Shown piece by piece: positions 22,054 through 33,430 of a DNA stretch of 64,000 nucleotides. The notes under the pieces were generated by a model. It was not told the origin of the DNA. It made no database searches and was given only the letters and a program-made list of their open reading frames with translations. Both the position numbers and the translations under genes were made by a program. The DNA lies in assembly GCA_030762175.1 (NCBI GenBank), contig CM060831.1, positions 5,037,001-5,101,000 of the forward strand. The letters are read 5' to 3'. Source of the stretch: Metallyticus violacea (taxonomy: Eukaryota; Arthropoda; Insecta; Mantodea; Metallyticidae). Position 1 is the stretch's first letter; each line of letters begins with the position of its first letter.

Positions 22054-22736
22054 CAGAGGGTGCCAAAAATGTATACACACTTCAAGCAAAGAAAAAACTG
22101 TGTTAACATAACAAAACTGATGAATTTACACAAACAGAAAATGATGAGCACTAATCATCTTAGACTTTTACAGTTACAACGGTTGCTCAAAATGCCCGCC
22201 ATCGGCGTCGATACACTTCTGAGTACGTTCAACTACAGATTGAGCAACGTTTGCGAAAGTGTCCTCAGCGATTGCAGCACATGTCGTTTCAATTTCTTCC
22301 CGAAGTGCTGCCAGTGTAGCTGGTTTTCTACGGTAGAGTTCCCCGACAAGTTAGATCCGGAGAACGCAGTAGAAACCTTTTAGTCCTATCCAGTGACTTG
22401 GAAAATTGTCATCAAGGTACACACGTACATTTCGGTGGTAATGTGGCGATACATCATCCTGTTGGAAGTAAAATTCCTCATTTCCATAGAGTGTATGAAT
22501 GGCGGGTAAGACGGATGTGCGTATCATGTTGAGGTACACTGGGCCAGTTGATAATCTTGGCTTCATTTGTTCATTGTTGATTTACCTGTCACGTAGCAAC
22601 GCTATCACAATGTATGTGAGTTACATTTGTTTACAGAACATCATAATACACATTACTGTTGTTTTTCGGTCCATCTTTGAAATATATTAATTAGATATCT
22701 ACTGTGAAAGTGAGTAAACATTTCTGGCACCCTCTG
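22054..22736 (-). mobile_element. Family C copy 2, inserted in the RT remnant
   Basis: Perfect 11-bp outer ends CAGAGGGTGCC / GGCACCCTCTG, with longer terminal repeats (CAAAAATGTATACAC inside). TATA flanks both sides. The minus-strand frame reads FYFQQDDVSPHYHRNVRVYL then FPSHWIGLKG, the second catalytic Asp and the following conserved WIGRRG motif. The N-terminal HTH is almost gone and the PRSPDLTP motif is damaged. 683 bp. It retains a different internal portion from copy 3, so the copies had independent deletions. Confidence 0.88.
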
Positions 22737-23465
22737 TATAGATTGATCACACATATTCTAGCAGGTATAATTTCTATGTAAGGTCTACAACACTTTGATC
22801 GACTCCTGAAGGTATTATGTTGCTTTTAACTAAAGCTTAACGTCCGTGTGGAGAGTCCTGGCGATTTGCTCCCACCTTGAGATTCCGTGACGGAAAAGGC
22901 CAGTAGGCTAAGGGGTAGGTTACTGTTCACTTGATTGCGTTCTAAAAAAACCTCTCATTTCGATGCTGTTCCGTTTTTGCTCCCCTCAACTGGATGGAAG
23001 TTCCGTGTTTGTTGCAAGCGCCCCGCTGCTACCATCTCTACCAACTGTACAAAACTAAAATAATCGTCAGTCGTAAATTGCAACCTGATCATGTGTTTCC
23101 GTAGCACCCGTTCCATTAGACTGACTGGGTTGGCGGGGGGATTAACCGCTGAGGTAACAAAACCACAGAATGGGTCAAAATATGAAAACTATTTCACCTC
23201 TATTTATAATTTATGTTTCATTAAGTGGCTATAGCACTCAAAGAAAAAAAGTTTGATATTAAATAATAACTAATTGTATCTTTACCTACATTGTTTATAC
23301 ATTTGGTGATTTTTTTTTAACACAGTAGAACAGTTCAAACCCTCCTCTGTGTAATATGCATTATCAGCTTCCAGGCGGCATTCTCAACTCCTTATGGAAT
23401 GTATAAGCGTGCCTTACACATCAAAACCCTCCTTCAAAATTTCTAAAATTGTTTACTAATTCGTG
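22737..23465. other. No recognised features
   Basis: May include the displaced 5' part of the interrupted reverse transcriptase up to about 22800. The rest shows no recognisable family. Confidence 0.4.
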
Positions 23466-23640
23466 GTATGGGTCGCCATGGTCTACAGATAACGCGTTTT
23501 CCTCTGGACACAAGGTTCAAACCCACGGAGGTCTCTGAACGTAAGAACCTTGAGAGCAAGTGTTCCAGGAGGTCTGTCCTAGATTTACGACACGTTAAAA
23601 ACTCTCTACCTGAAAAAAGAAGTTTGTCTGTTTCCGATTT
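23466..23640 (+). mobile_element. SINE family II-like, diverged
   Basis: A tRNA-like head with ATGGGTCGCCATGGTCTA-type box A and AGGTTCAAACCC box B is followed by a body with gtcctagatttacgacacg, close to the gtcgtacatttacggcacg of the copy at 1841. It is strongly diverged and the 3' end is unclear. Confidence 0.5.
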
Positions 23641-24110
23641 AAAAAGTATTCCCCCGACTTCCAGTTTTCAAATTCCATCTATAGGATACGGATGGGGTAA
23701 GGGAACATGGGGCAAACGGACATCTCTTATCGGTAACCAGGAGGTATAAATCTAGCAAATAATGCAACTACACATTTTACACTGTATCTCAAAAAGTTTT
23801 AAAGCTATCAATATGAACTTTTTGAGAGATAAACTTAATTAAAGATGATCTAGTAATTTTAATACTCTAATGTACATAAAAAGTTGTTAAAATTTAAATA
23901 AAAATAAAATCTTGTTAAAAACTGAAAATACGGTGACATAATCAGGAATTTTTCTTATAAACTATTGGTGGAATTGGAATATTTTCTTTTATTTAAACTG
24001 CAGACAACATGCTATCCTGGGAACTAGAATAATATATACGCTAGTTGCTTAAAAAGAAATTAATTTTCAAATTTTGAAAAAAAATTAATTTCTTATTGGT
24101 ATTGATACCT
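23641..24110. other. No recognised features
   Basis: AT-rich sequence between a SINE and a Tc1-like element. Confidence 0.5.
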
Positions 24111-24118
24111 CAGAATCT

Positions 24119-25075
24119 TCAACAGCTTGCAGATGTCCCTATCGAAAAATGGGGGAACATCCCACAAGAGAAGGAGTGTAGACTTGTCTCGAAGGTGTAA
24201 GGCAGATGCAGGTCATGCCCGGTACAGAAGTGTTTCTTTATGTGCAATTTGAAATTCACTGCAGAAGTTTCCACTCCTGGCCTGTCCCAGACTCGTTTCT
24301 CCAGCTTATCCCATAAATGTTTAACTCCAGGCCAGTGTTTGAATCTGCAGTTCCTGTAGGTGGTTCTTGCTCTGTGCCCTATAGCACTGTCTCCGTGCAC
24401 AACAAACCGGGGCCTCATTGCAATAGACATAACATGCTCTAGTACAATTTCAACAATGTACATCTCAGCATTAAGTCGGTTTCTGACCGCTGTTCGGTCA
24501 TCAGTAGCGATGCCACCCCACACCATGACTGACCCATCACCAAATCTGTCGCTTTCCTCGACTGCTGTTTCTGTAAAACGCTCACCACGGCGGCGATACA
24601 CATGCAGACGTCCATCACTCATAAAGCGAGTTAATCTTGGGGCTTTATGAGGTCTTGTGGTCTTAAACCTGCTTCTCTATGTCTGTTTCTCATTGTTCGT
24701 CACTGACATTTGCACCAGTTGCTGCCCTCAAATTATTTTTGTGGTTCCGTCGCCGAAGAGCACAATTGGCTACATATCGGTTATCTCTAGCCGATGTTTC
24801 ACGTTTTCAACCCTGTCCTGGTTTCCTAGAGTACGTACCTGTTTCAGTGAAGCGCTTCCATGCCGTACCTATAACAGATGAAGCTCAGAGCCACTGCACG
24901 AACAGTCCAACCTCCCTGCAGCAATGTGACCGACAGCTGGAGCATTTCTACCTCAGTGAGTTGTCTCATGTTGACAGACTGTGTATGTACAACGACGAAA
25001 CCTTCAGCTACCGGCACGAGATGTCATTTAAAACATCGCCAGTTGTTGAACACCGCTTTAGTTTTCAACATTGTC
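24119..25075 (-). pseudogene. Tc1-like transposase remnant
   Basis: Minus strand. The N-terminal piece (24880-24990) reads RQLTEVEMLQLSVTLLQGGW then TVRAVALSF, the HTH of Tc1-like elements. The catalytic piece (24119-24622, 167 codons open) reads MSDGRLHVYRRRGERFTETA, FGDGSVMVWGGIATDDRT, RFVVHGDSAIGHRARTTYRN (second Asp motif, usually QQDNARPHTA) and GVKHLWDKLEKRVW (usually PIEHLWDELxRRV). The third catalytic Glu is Lys here, and about 13 residues before it are missing. The first Asp region is broken by a frameshift between the two pieces. No terminal repeats were found. Confidence 0.75.
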
Positions 25076-26214
25076 TGTAATTTCGGCTTACATCATCCTT
25101 GTGTGAAATAAGAAGTAAACAAGATGTACACTGCTTTTAAATAAAGATTTAAACTATCGGATATTACTCCCCTAAACGTTCATACTCTTATCCTTCTAAT
25201 TGTTTTTAGCAGTGTAGTTTTAAAGCTCATTTGTGTGTTTTGTAACACTTATATCATCTACAAAGGCATATATAGAATATTATCCCTTTAGAGTTAGAAT
25301 CTACTTTGTTCAGGGCCAATTATTTTCACTTCTGTTTTAGTACCTTGTATTATCAACCCTACCCAAAATATTTCTTGAATATTCTGCTAAATATTTCGCT
25401 TTGCTTTTACTCCTCCAGCATTAATTTTCTGTTTTACATAAAATATATTGCAAAATGCATGGGAAATATCTAATGCTGAGAAACTTCGACTTGGAGATAG
25501 AGCGCAGTTTAATTATTGATAATCGATACTTGAGAGTTAATCGGCAACTTCCGCTGCTCTCAGTCACTATGAAATTTAATTAATTATCATTGTCATGAAT
25601 ATTTTTAAGTACTTGTGGAGTACGCGGATCGAATCTTGTCGCAGATATCCGTGGGAAATAATTGAACGATAAAGACCATTAAATAAAAAATTACTGAAGG
25701 AAACTATGAGCTTTTAAATAGAGAGAGCTCGATTTGTATTGAAGTTAGAAGTACACTGTTTGCCGCCGGTGTCACTGCATAGTCAATAATCCACTTAAAT
25801 TACTTGCAATATTAAAAAAAATAATTCATTTTCCCTATCATGTGTTAAATCTGCCTGTATATGATTTCAGCCCTCCGGTTCTTTTCTGTACATCAATCAC
25901 TCTTGAAATGAATGCTTGATATTTGACTGGATTTGAACATCTCTTTCTCTATTAATTATAGTAAATTACCGCGCCGTTCCGCTGCAAATGACAATTACGT
26001 AAAAATAGGGGGACAACAAACCATCGGTAGTTTCTACATAACTAAATATGGTTGAGGAAGCTTACAAAAGTTTTAAAAATATCATGTCTCTACAATACAA
26101 CTAAAAATAGCGAGCAACTATATATTAAACCTTGCTATACCCATGTTCAGTAGTTGTTTTAACGTTTAACTGCGATGTGTGGTCAAGAAACTCCTGCACA
26201 GAGACCGTTTACAA
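25076..26214. other. No firm features
   Basis: The minus strand of 25200-25450 has scattered words that weakly resemble a reverse transcriptase thumb (GLIIQGTKTEV). They are too weak to annotate. The remainder is AT-rich and unassigned. Confidence 0.35.
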
Positions 26215-27230
26215 CTGAGTCAATGGGTTCATCAGCAGACCAGAATGTGAATACTGGTCGTCGATGAACATCGTGGTTTCCCAGGAATATTGAGGTTGTG
26301 TCTGAACTGATGGACGCAGGTCATCACCATATGGGACCCCTACGCAGGACAGAGAGAAGAAGATGGTGGGATACTTCCAAGGAGCATCTCGGAGTTCATT
26401 GTTCAAGCATCACCCTCAATACAAGTGAGTGGAGTGAGAAGTGGTAAGGACTCAAAAAGGGCAAGAAACTATAAAACATTTGAATGTTTTCAGTAGAATT
26501 TCTAACTCATGTGGAATAGCTCACCACGTGAGTCAGAAAATGAGCTTGTCCCTCCAGCAGAAGGCCCTAGCCCTTTACGGGACATAATGGGCTCTTTCAT
26601 TTCATTTCAATAGGTGCATAACCTTTGATGAAATAGAATGTCAAACAGATTTCGGCAGCGCAACTCTACACACCGTTATTCACGACGTTTTGAGTACGAA
26701 AAAGTTGTGCCCACTTGACACAGAAGGACAAAAGGGTTGAAATCTGTCGTCGGCTACTGGACAAGGATAATGCAGATTTCTTTTTATTTTTATTAAACAT
26801 TCAAGGAGTCTCCGGCTTAAGAAATTTCATCCTTGGGCAAGCAGATGATCGCCGTCTTTTGGGACACTGTTAATGGACTGGCTCCCTGAAAGAACGATTG
26901 TCAGCAGCGAGATCCTTACACGCAGAATTCAACAACGTGATAATGCGCGATCATACACTGCAACGTTGACATCACTGGGGCTCACCGGATCTTTCTCCTT
27001 CTGATTATGCATTATTCGGCAACAACAAGAAAATTCAGGCAGCAGTCCGCGAATGGTGGCGTGTTAGTCCCCAACAATGATTTCGCACATCAGTGGCAAT
27101 GATGCATTGACGTTGGTGGAAAACATGCAAACAGATCGCATAATGAATGTGGTATTGTAAATCATCTTTGAACCCCATTGATTAAGGTGTACTTTTGATT
27201 AAAATGTCTCGCAGTTCCACCTGAAAGGCA
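26215..27230 (+). pseudogene. Mariner remnant, interrupted
   Basis: Plus strand. The first part (26215-26335) reads GRRTSWFPRNIEVVSELMDA-type sequence, matching RSGRPxTSxxxENIExVxELVxxDR. The second part starts at about 26645 and reads LHTVIHDVLSTKKLCP then KRVEICRRLLDKDNADF (SxHTIxHDxLxxRKLCARWVP and VEICRxLL in relatives). DNARSYTATLTSLGL near 26940 holds the second catalytic Asp, and its HNAR/PHTA context is degraded. Frames are broken repeatedly. About 300 bp of other sequence sits between the parts. Confidence 0.55.
26336..26639 (+). mobile_element. Probable non-LTR retrotransposon 3' end inside the mariner remnant
   Basis: The frame RRTERRRWWDTSKEHLGVHC resembles the C-terminal tail of non-LTR reverse transcriptases (GRPRxRWxDDVKEDL). 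It is followed by non-coding sequence ending in a repeated TTTCATTTCATTTC, a simple tail typical of such insertions. It lies between two parts of one mariner, consistent with an insertion. Assignment is by pattern only. Confidence 0.4.
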
Positions 27231-27825
27231 AACTTTCATGCTATTCACACTGTGGATAACTTCACATGATCGAACGCTTAGTCACGGCAATACTACGAAA
27301 AATACTAGACAAAAATATTCTAACACTATGTTGTTGCTATTGCCTTGTTAACGTGGAATTTGGAAAGATGTTTTATTCCATCATATGTGTTCTGTGTATG
27401 TTACACATTACTGTTTGACAGTAACATGTTGCAAATATAAAACATAAACAAGAAAATTCTTATACTTTTAAACATGCAACTGCTTTATGCTGTGGTATAC
27501 AAACAAATATGGTTTAAGTTGAAAATTTACACTTAAAAACGTTTAAATACAAAATAGAGATGTTCTAACGTAGGCTAATAAAGGCACTGATGTATAGGGT
27601 TTGTCAGCGTTTTCTTATGTATAAGGAATTATACTTGATTTCAGAATATCAAATTAATGTTTAAAATATGACCCATTTATATGACGTTTCTGTGCAATTA
27701 CTCATATAACTTAAATAGCTGAAACAGATACGGACATTCTTAATGTAGTATTTTAATTAATCATTCGTTTTCATATCTGGGCGGTCCAAGTAGCAAGTTG
27801 TTCCTTAATCATCCTCTAGTCCACG
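27231..27825. other. No recognised features
   Basis: AT-rich, with no family recognised. Confidence 0.5.
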
Positions 27826-28250
27826 CTACCGTATGAAATTGGTAAGTCTGAACTGCCATCTCGTGACGAATTTTGTATAATACAATCAAACGCAGTAATT
27901 CTCTGTCTGTTAGTGACATCTGCTGGACTAACACTTAATATGGCAGCACTAATAGATGTCACTAGCAGCTGCAAGTTGGTAAGCTTGAACTGCCATCTCA
28001 GGACGAATTTCGAATAATACAATCAAGCGCAGTGATTCTCTGTCTGTTAGTGACATCTGCTGGGATATCATTGTATCTGGCACTAAAAGATTTTTTACTA
28101 GCTGCTGCAAGTTGGTAAGCGTGTGCTGCCATCTCGTGACAAATTTTGTACAATGTTCAAGCACAGTGATTTGCTGTCTGATTATGACATCTGCTGGGTT
28201 AACATTGAATCTGGTAGCACTAATAGATGTCACTAACTGCTGCAAGCAAC
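27826..28250. repeat. 137-bp tandem repeat, about 3 units
   Basis: The word ttggtaag recurs at 27839, 27976 and 28112, giving a period of 136-137 bp. Each unit contains a ctgccatctcgtgac-type segment, ctctgtctgttagtgacatc and ctaatagatgtcacta. Units are about 80-85% alike by eye. Minus-strand frames through it are by-products of the repeat. Confidence 0.85.
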
Positions 28251-28596
28251 TTTGCATTATCTAAAACAGGAGTAATGTTTAAATATTGTTTGTAATAACT
28301 ACAAAAATGACGATTTGACGTGAAAATAGTCTGGTAGTAAGGAACTGAACACTTGGAGTAGGATTTAGAACATACAGGCATTTTTCCATTCTCCAACACA
28401 AGTGTAATTTATAGTGATAAGTATGCTCAGGCATTTAAAGATGCAGTCAATAAAACATTTACATTTAATATTGGCAGAATAAAAATAGAATTTGTGAATC
28501 TTTATTCTAATTAAAATTTAATTTAAATGGATTTATTGAATTCCAAAAACAACTGTTTAAAAATTGCTAGTTACGAAAGTTGCATATAACTTACTT
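28251..28596. other. No recognised features
   Basis: AT-rich spacer before a SINE. Confidence 0.5.
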
Positions 28597-28610
28597 TTTT
28601 GATAAGTTTA

Positions 28611-28885
28611 CCGCCACGGGTGGCCGAGGTCGTTAAGTCTCGGACTCGTGAGCGGGAGGTGTGGGTTCGAATCCCGCCAGGACCGTCCTTCCTGACTGAG
28701 GTTTTTTCCAGGTTTTCCTCAGTCATCATAAATGGCAAATGCCGGGGAGGTACCCTAAACTTAGGCCTGGAACGATTCCTTCCATAAAATCCTTTCCCAA
28801 TATATCATTTCATCTTATATATCATCAGTGTCCATCGCCTGTGGTGCCTCTGTAGCAAAAACGGGCGTTAAACACTATTCATTCA
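28611..28885 (+). mobile_element. SINE family I, full length with target duplication
   Basis: The tRNA-like head has box A GTGGCCGAGGTCGTTAAG and box B GGGTTCGAATCCC. A 200-bp body follows, with ggttttcctcagtcatcata, aaatgccggggaggtaccct and ttaggcctggaacg, and a 3' tail ggtgcctctgtagcaaaaac / gggcgttaaacac. The flanking direct repeats TTTTGATAAGTT (28597-28608 and 28886-28897) mark the target duplication. This is the best copy in the window. The head shape suggests descent from a Ser/Leu-type tRNA, which is inference. Confidence 0.9.
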
Positions 28886-28899
28886 TTTTGATAAGTTAA

Positions 28900-29420
28900 T
28901 TTAAAAAAAAAAGTCATTATTATTGCGAAATATTTAACACATTTAACAAACAATTGATTTTATTCCTTAGTATCTTTGTATTAACAATGTGCTGATTGTA
29001 AAAGGAGGGTCTATTCTCTGTTAGTAGGATACCACCTGAAATTCTAAGGTAATAACGTTAAGTCAGCATTTCAGAGCAAATTTACGGTAGCGAATCAGGC
29101 ATGGTATTCCCTTTTTCATTACGTAGAGCGACATGTATGTTTTTTATCTCGTCATTGTTGTTGTTTAAATCCCTTCCACGCTGTAACTGCAGCTTTTACA
29201 ATACCAGTAGCTCATAAACAAATACCGCTCCCCAGCAGTGGCCTACTTACCCGATTTAAAAATTTTATGAAGGACCCTTACGGATAACGGATATCTTGTT
29301 AGTCTTAGAGCATTCCTTTTACAAAATGAAATCCGCCGTAACATATGCTTCAAAACTGCTGAGTTAAAGCAAACAATTACCTGCTTGTTTTTCCGTCTAT
29401 AGGAACATAATATAATTACA
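28900..29420. other. No recognised features
   Basis: Nothing recognised on either strand. Confidence 0.5.
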
Positions 29421-29465
29421 AAAAGAACAAGAACAAGAAGAACAAGAAGAAGAAGAAGAAGAAAT
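29421..29465. repeat. (GAA)n / AAGAAC-rich microsatellite
   Basis: Runs of AAGAACAAG words grade into a pure GAA tract. Confidence 0.9.
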
Positions 29466-29635
29466 AGTCATATAGTAGTATTAATTCCTTTTATTACGGC
29501 AGGTTTACAAGTACCCAAATATAAACATGACTGTCTTATGGACCTTGTAACAGTATATGCTAATACCGTCCTTTTAACAATAAAAAAAATAATACTGAAG
29601 AAAAGTAACATAAATACCTATGATTACCTTCGTAC

Positions 29636-29676
29636 ATATATATATATATATATATATATATCTATACACACACACC
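29636..29676. repeat. (AT)n then (AC)n microsatellite
   Basis: About 25 bp of AT dinucleotides, then a short CA tract ending near 29676. Confidence 0.95.
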
Positions 29677-29720
29677 CAAACATATTTACATTACACATTT
29701 TCTATGAATAATTTTATATG

Positions 29721-30972
29721 CCAGGGTAGATCCATAAATTTCCGGCCTCGCCGATAAGGATTATCGCCTTCACAAAATCCTTATCTGGTGTCATACCTCA
29801 TCTGTTAAGTAAATAATTGCAGCTGTAGCTTCTGCTCCGCTATGTTCAGTTATCCAAATACAGTTGCATAAAGAAGGCTATGTGTAGAAGATCGTGACTT
29901 GTTCAGAATGGAGTATCAAGTTGTTATTAAGTTCTTCACAAAAGAAAGATTTACTACAAATGAAATTAAACTGCGATTGGACAATGTGTATGGGGAAGCA
30001 TCCCCCTCATATTCTACGTAAAAGAATGAGCCAAACTTTCTCGAATGGGTCGGCTCTGGAGTAGCTCACTCCTGAAAACATCGATCGCTCTTGTGGAAGG
30101 AGAAATTATGGAAGACCGGCAGCTCAAAGTTACTGAAATAGCAGCAAGGTTGAGGCTGTCTAAAACAACAGTCCTTCGAATTATTCGTGAACATTTAAAC
30201 ATGAATAAGGGGAATGCCTAGACTTCTTTCCTCAGTCCAAAAGCAGCAACGAGTCATCTGCTGTGAGGCATTTTTGGATCTCTGCCGTGGTAATGAGAAA
30301 GAAGTTCTGCAAACCATTGTTACAGGAGATGAAACTGTGGTCCTCTACTATGATCTCTTGTCCAAAAGAAATCAATGGAGTGGCGTAAACCTAGCGAAGC
30401 ACCGCCTCTAAAGGCCAAGGTCACTCAGTCAATCAAGAAGATCATGAACACAATATTTTGGGACTGTGAAGGAATACTCTTCATTGACTTCGACGAGAGG
30501 AACACCACAGTAAATGGGGAATACTATGCTGGTCTACTGCACAGGCTACGTGCTTGCATCAAAGAGAAAAGGCGAGAAAAGCTCAGTGGTGGTGTGCGCC
30601 TTCTTCACGACAACGCGCCTGTACACACAGCTCTTGTTGCAAAGGAAGCTGTGAAGAAATGTGGCTTCAACGAGATGAACCATCCACTTTACAGCCTATA
30701 TCTAGCTACCAGTGACTATTTCCTGTTCCCACAACTCAAGAAGGACCTTCGAGGAAGAAAATTTAAGTGGACGAAGAAGTGATGGATGCTGTTTATGCCC
30801 ATTTTGCAGACAAGACTTCTGACTATTTGGGGGGGAGGGGAGTTTGAAATGTTAATTCAAAGATGTGAGGTGTATTGCAATAAAGAGTAACTATATTGAA
30901 AAGTGAAATATAGATTTTGTCTTTATCATATCTAGAAAATGGTTAGGCCGGAAACTTATGGACCTACCCTCG
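29721..30972 (+). mobile_element. Mariner family A (DD34D), copy 2, triad retained
   Basis: Terminal repeats AGGGTAGATCCATAAATTTC and, inverted, CGAGGGTAGGTCCATAAGTT. The gene starts at ATG 29908 (MEYQVVIKFFTKERFTTNEI), followed by a frameshifted HTH, MPRLLSSVQKQQRV, VTGDETVVLYYDLLSKRNQW (first Asp codon 30328-30330), HDNAPVHTALVAKEA (Asp 30609-30611) and ATSDYFLFPQLKKDLRGRKF (Asp 30714-30716). The last two are exactly 35 codons apart, the DD34D spacing of mariner. PDLAP is changed to LYLAT. The 135-codon frame from 30375 is open through both later motifs. Frameshifts upstream and near 30375 disable it. Confidence 0.9.
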
Positions 30973-30999
30973 CAATTTTAAATTGCTTTATTGTCCAAT

Positions 31000-31480
31000 A
31001 ACCTCTGACTTCAGGAGGAAAGGACTTCCAGATTTTGATGCAGCATCTAGCTTGTTGCACAAAATTTGGCCTTGCAGAGTTTTCGGCATATCTCTGTAGT
31101 ACTGCCCAGCGTGTGTGCAAGTACGTCTTGCTGGTAAACCATTCCTTGAATATCAAAAAATTACATCATTACAACTTTCAGAACTTCGAAATTACGTAGT
31201 CAAGTTTTGTGAGCAGTGATTCATTTTGAAAGACACTTGGCATTTTCCTGTAATATCTTCTTCAAGTGCATGCAAGTCTTCGTATCCACTGTGCCCAAAC
31301 ACTTCTCACATGGATGTTTTAGTTATCACGCATGGGTGGCCCCCAGTGAAACGCTCAGAATTTCTGAAAGTGTTAATAGTATGACAGTAGGGGTGTTGAT
31401 CTTTTCTTCGGTTGGAACACAAACTGGACCTTCCCTTAAAATTGATTGCCTCTATTTTAAACATTTTCTAGCTGTGCTGT
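31000..31480 (-). pseudogene. Mariner-like family B remnant (copy 3)
   Basis: Minus strand. The best homology is 31060-31480. It contains the complement of accattccttgaatatc (the FWDIQGMV region after the first Asp), LAGKTYLHTRWAVLQRYAEN-type sequence and, near 31380-31430, the complement of the ALTEENINTAAVIV segment. It starts within about 30 bp of the right end of mariner A copy 2. No intact frame is left. Confidence 0.55.
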
Positions 31481-32519
31481 AGGAAAAATCAAACTCTCCA
31501 TAGACCTGCTGTTTATTTCGTAGACCTCAAAGTATGTAAGATCGATCATGACTTCATGGGTATAAGTTTGAATTAGCTCCAAAATTGATATATTTACTAT
31601 TTTCTGTCAATAATCTACACCATGCTATGCTTTAAAAGTATCAATGCTAAAAACTATGAACTCTAATTATATTATATTGTATATTCATTCGTTCATTTAG
31701 GACAGTTCCTTCACTGCGTTTACAGAATTTCTGGGGAAGAAAACGCTTTCCCGCGACATACTGTTTGTCAGAAATTATAATAAATTATTATTTTAGTTCT
31801 AGCAGTAGAAATCTGGGGACCGCGATAACCTTTCTTTCAAAACACAATTAACAAGTGTCACGTATAGCAAAGAAAGTGAATCTTTTGGAATATCCTTTAT
31901 ACACGTCTATTCTGTTAGTAAATTCTATTAGTTTAACATTTTGCAACTTTGATATCAGAATGATGTAAAGCGTCACTCTACAAAACACCAATCAGAAGAG
32001 TGGTTCATTGTACATCACTTGCATTAGTTCCTGGGATACTGCCACGCTGCATGGTTCTCTGTAGTTAATAAATTAATTTTCATGAAGCATAACATAGCTA
32101 ACGCTTTTATGAGCCTCGTGCAGATCATTTTAGTTATTTCCTAATGCCAGGAGTTATCACTAGCTGTAATAAATAACTCGGTGCTTATGTATGGCCTGGT
32201 TGGAACACATTTGCAGATGTAGAATGCATCCCTTGTCTCGGCAGTTGTATTTAAAAACATCGACGTCAAAAGAGAATAGTGAAACATCACCGCATTTGTT
32301 TCACGAGATGCGAGGGAATTCTAAAAGTTTTGCAATCCCTTGTTGCACAGTGAACCTTAAGCTTTTAATATATGCATAAGTGCAAGTTTAAACTTACTTA
32401 GTCACTGTCGTACAGTATGTTGAGTTCAGTCCTGTGTCAATAGCTGGTGAAAAATCATGAATATTTCTAAAGAAAACTTTACATTCTACATTTTCACACG
32501 CTATAAGCTGATGAAATAG
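31481..32519. other. No recognised features
   Basis: AT-rich. A 62-codon frame at 32191 has no recognised domain. Confidence 0.45.
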
Positions 32520-33430
32520 CGAGGACCTGAAAGCTGTTCATGATGATCAAGTGTGTTCATTGTAAGATGGATTCGATCATTTGAAGAAGGGCGAGAGACT
32601 TTGAAAGACAACCGGTCGGCCTCGGGAATCTGTGAACAAGAGAATAATTCAAAGAGTGAGGAACTTGGTAGAGGAAAATCGACATATTATTGTTGAAATG
32701 CTAAGTATGAAAGTGGATATCATGTTGGCAGCAATGACAGTATACTCCATGAATATTTAAAGCTGTCAAAATTTTTGCGAAATGAGTACTACATTCCTTA
32801 ACCAATGAAGAGAAGAAGAGGAGAAAGGAATGTGCAAAGAAACTGCTGAGCATGTTTCCATCAAATGGTCCTAAACGTTTGGCAGATATATGCACTAGTG
32901 ATGAAAGTTGATTTTATTACTATACAACTCCAAATAAAGCTCAGAACTGCGTGTGGGTAAATGAGAATGACTCAAGACCAGGTTGTTCTTCCACAAGATC
33001 TTCGTTCTGAAAGCGAATGTTCACTATTTTCTTCAACAATGAAGTGGTTGACTGTATGTCAGAAGGATACTATGCCACTTATATTTTGGATCCTTTATTT
33101 GAAGAGCTGAGGCGGCGGCGTCCAAAGACAGAAACTTCAAGACTGTTGCTTTTGTACGACAATTCATCTCCTCACAGAACAGCTGCAAATTTGAGGAAAG
33201 TGGAAGTCACCAAGTCCAGTTGCTTAACCATCCACCCTACAGCCCTGGCCTTGCACCGTGCGACTTCCGGTTGTTAACTTGAGGAAATCTTGCATTGCTG
33301 GAAAAACTTTTAAACGAGTGCAGGACCTTGTTCAAGCTATAAATTCAGCTCTGTTGACAATACCTCAGTCCGAGTACAAGTGGTCTTTAAGGTGATACTT
33401 ACAAAGCATGTCCCTCGCAGAAAGGACACT
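32520..33430 (+). pseudogene. Mariner remnant, third single family
   Basis: Plus strand. In order: VRWIRSFEEGRETLKDNRSA-like HTH end (32560-32620); EQRIIQRVRNLVEENRHI; SILHEYLKLSKF; KRRKECAKKLLSMFPSNG; ICTSDESWFYYYTTPNKAQN (first Asp near 32900, with a stop in the motif); FTIFFNNEVVDCMSEGYYAT (33017 frame); RLLLLYDNSSPHRTAANLRK (second Asp, usually HDNAxxHT); and HPPYSPGLAPCDFRLL (third Asp kept in CDF). Frames switch several times. It is a fairly complete dead transposase, with no terminal repeat recognised. Confidence 0.75.

Noticed and set aside
25200..25450. Weak reverse transcriptase-like words on the minus strand
   Set aside because: Only isolated residues agree, with stops throughout. 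Not enough to separate from chance.
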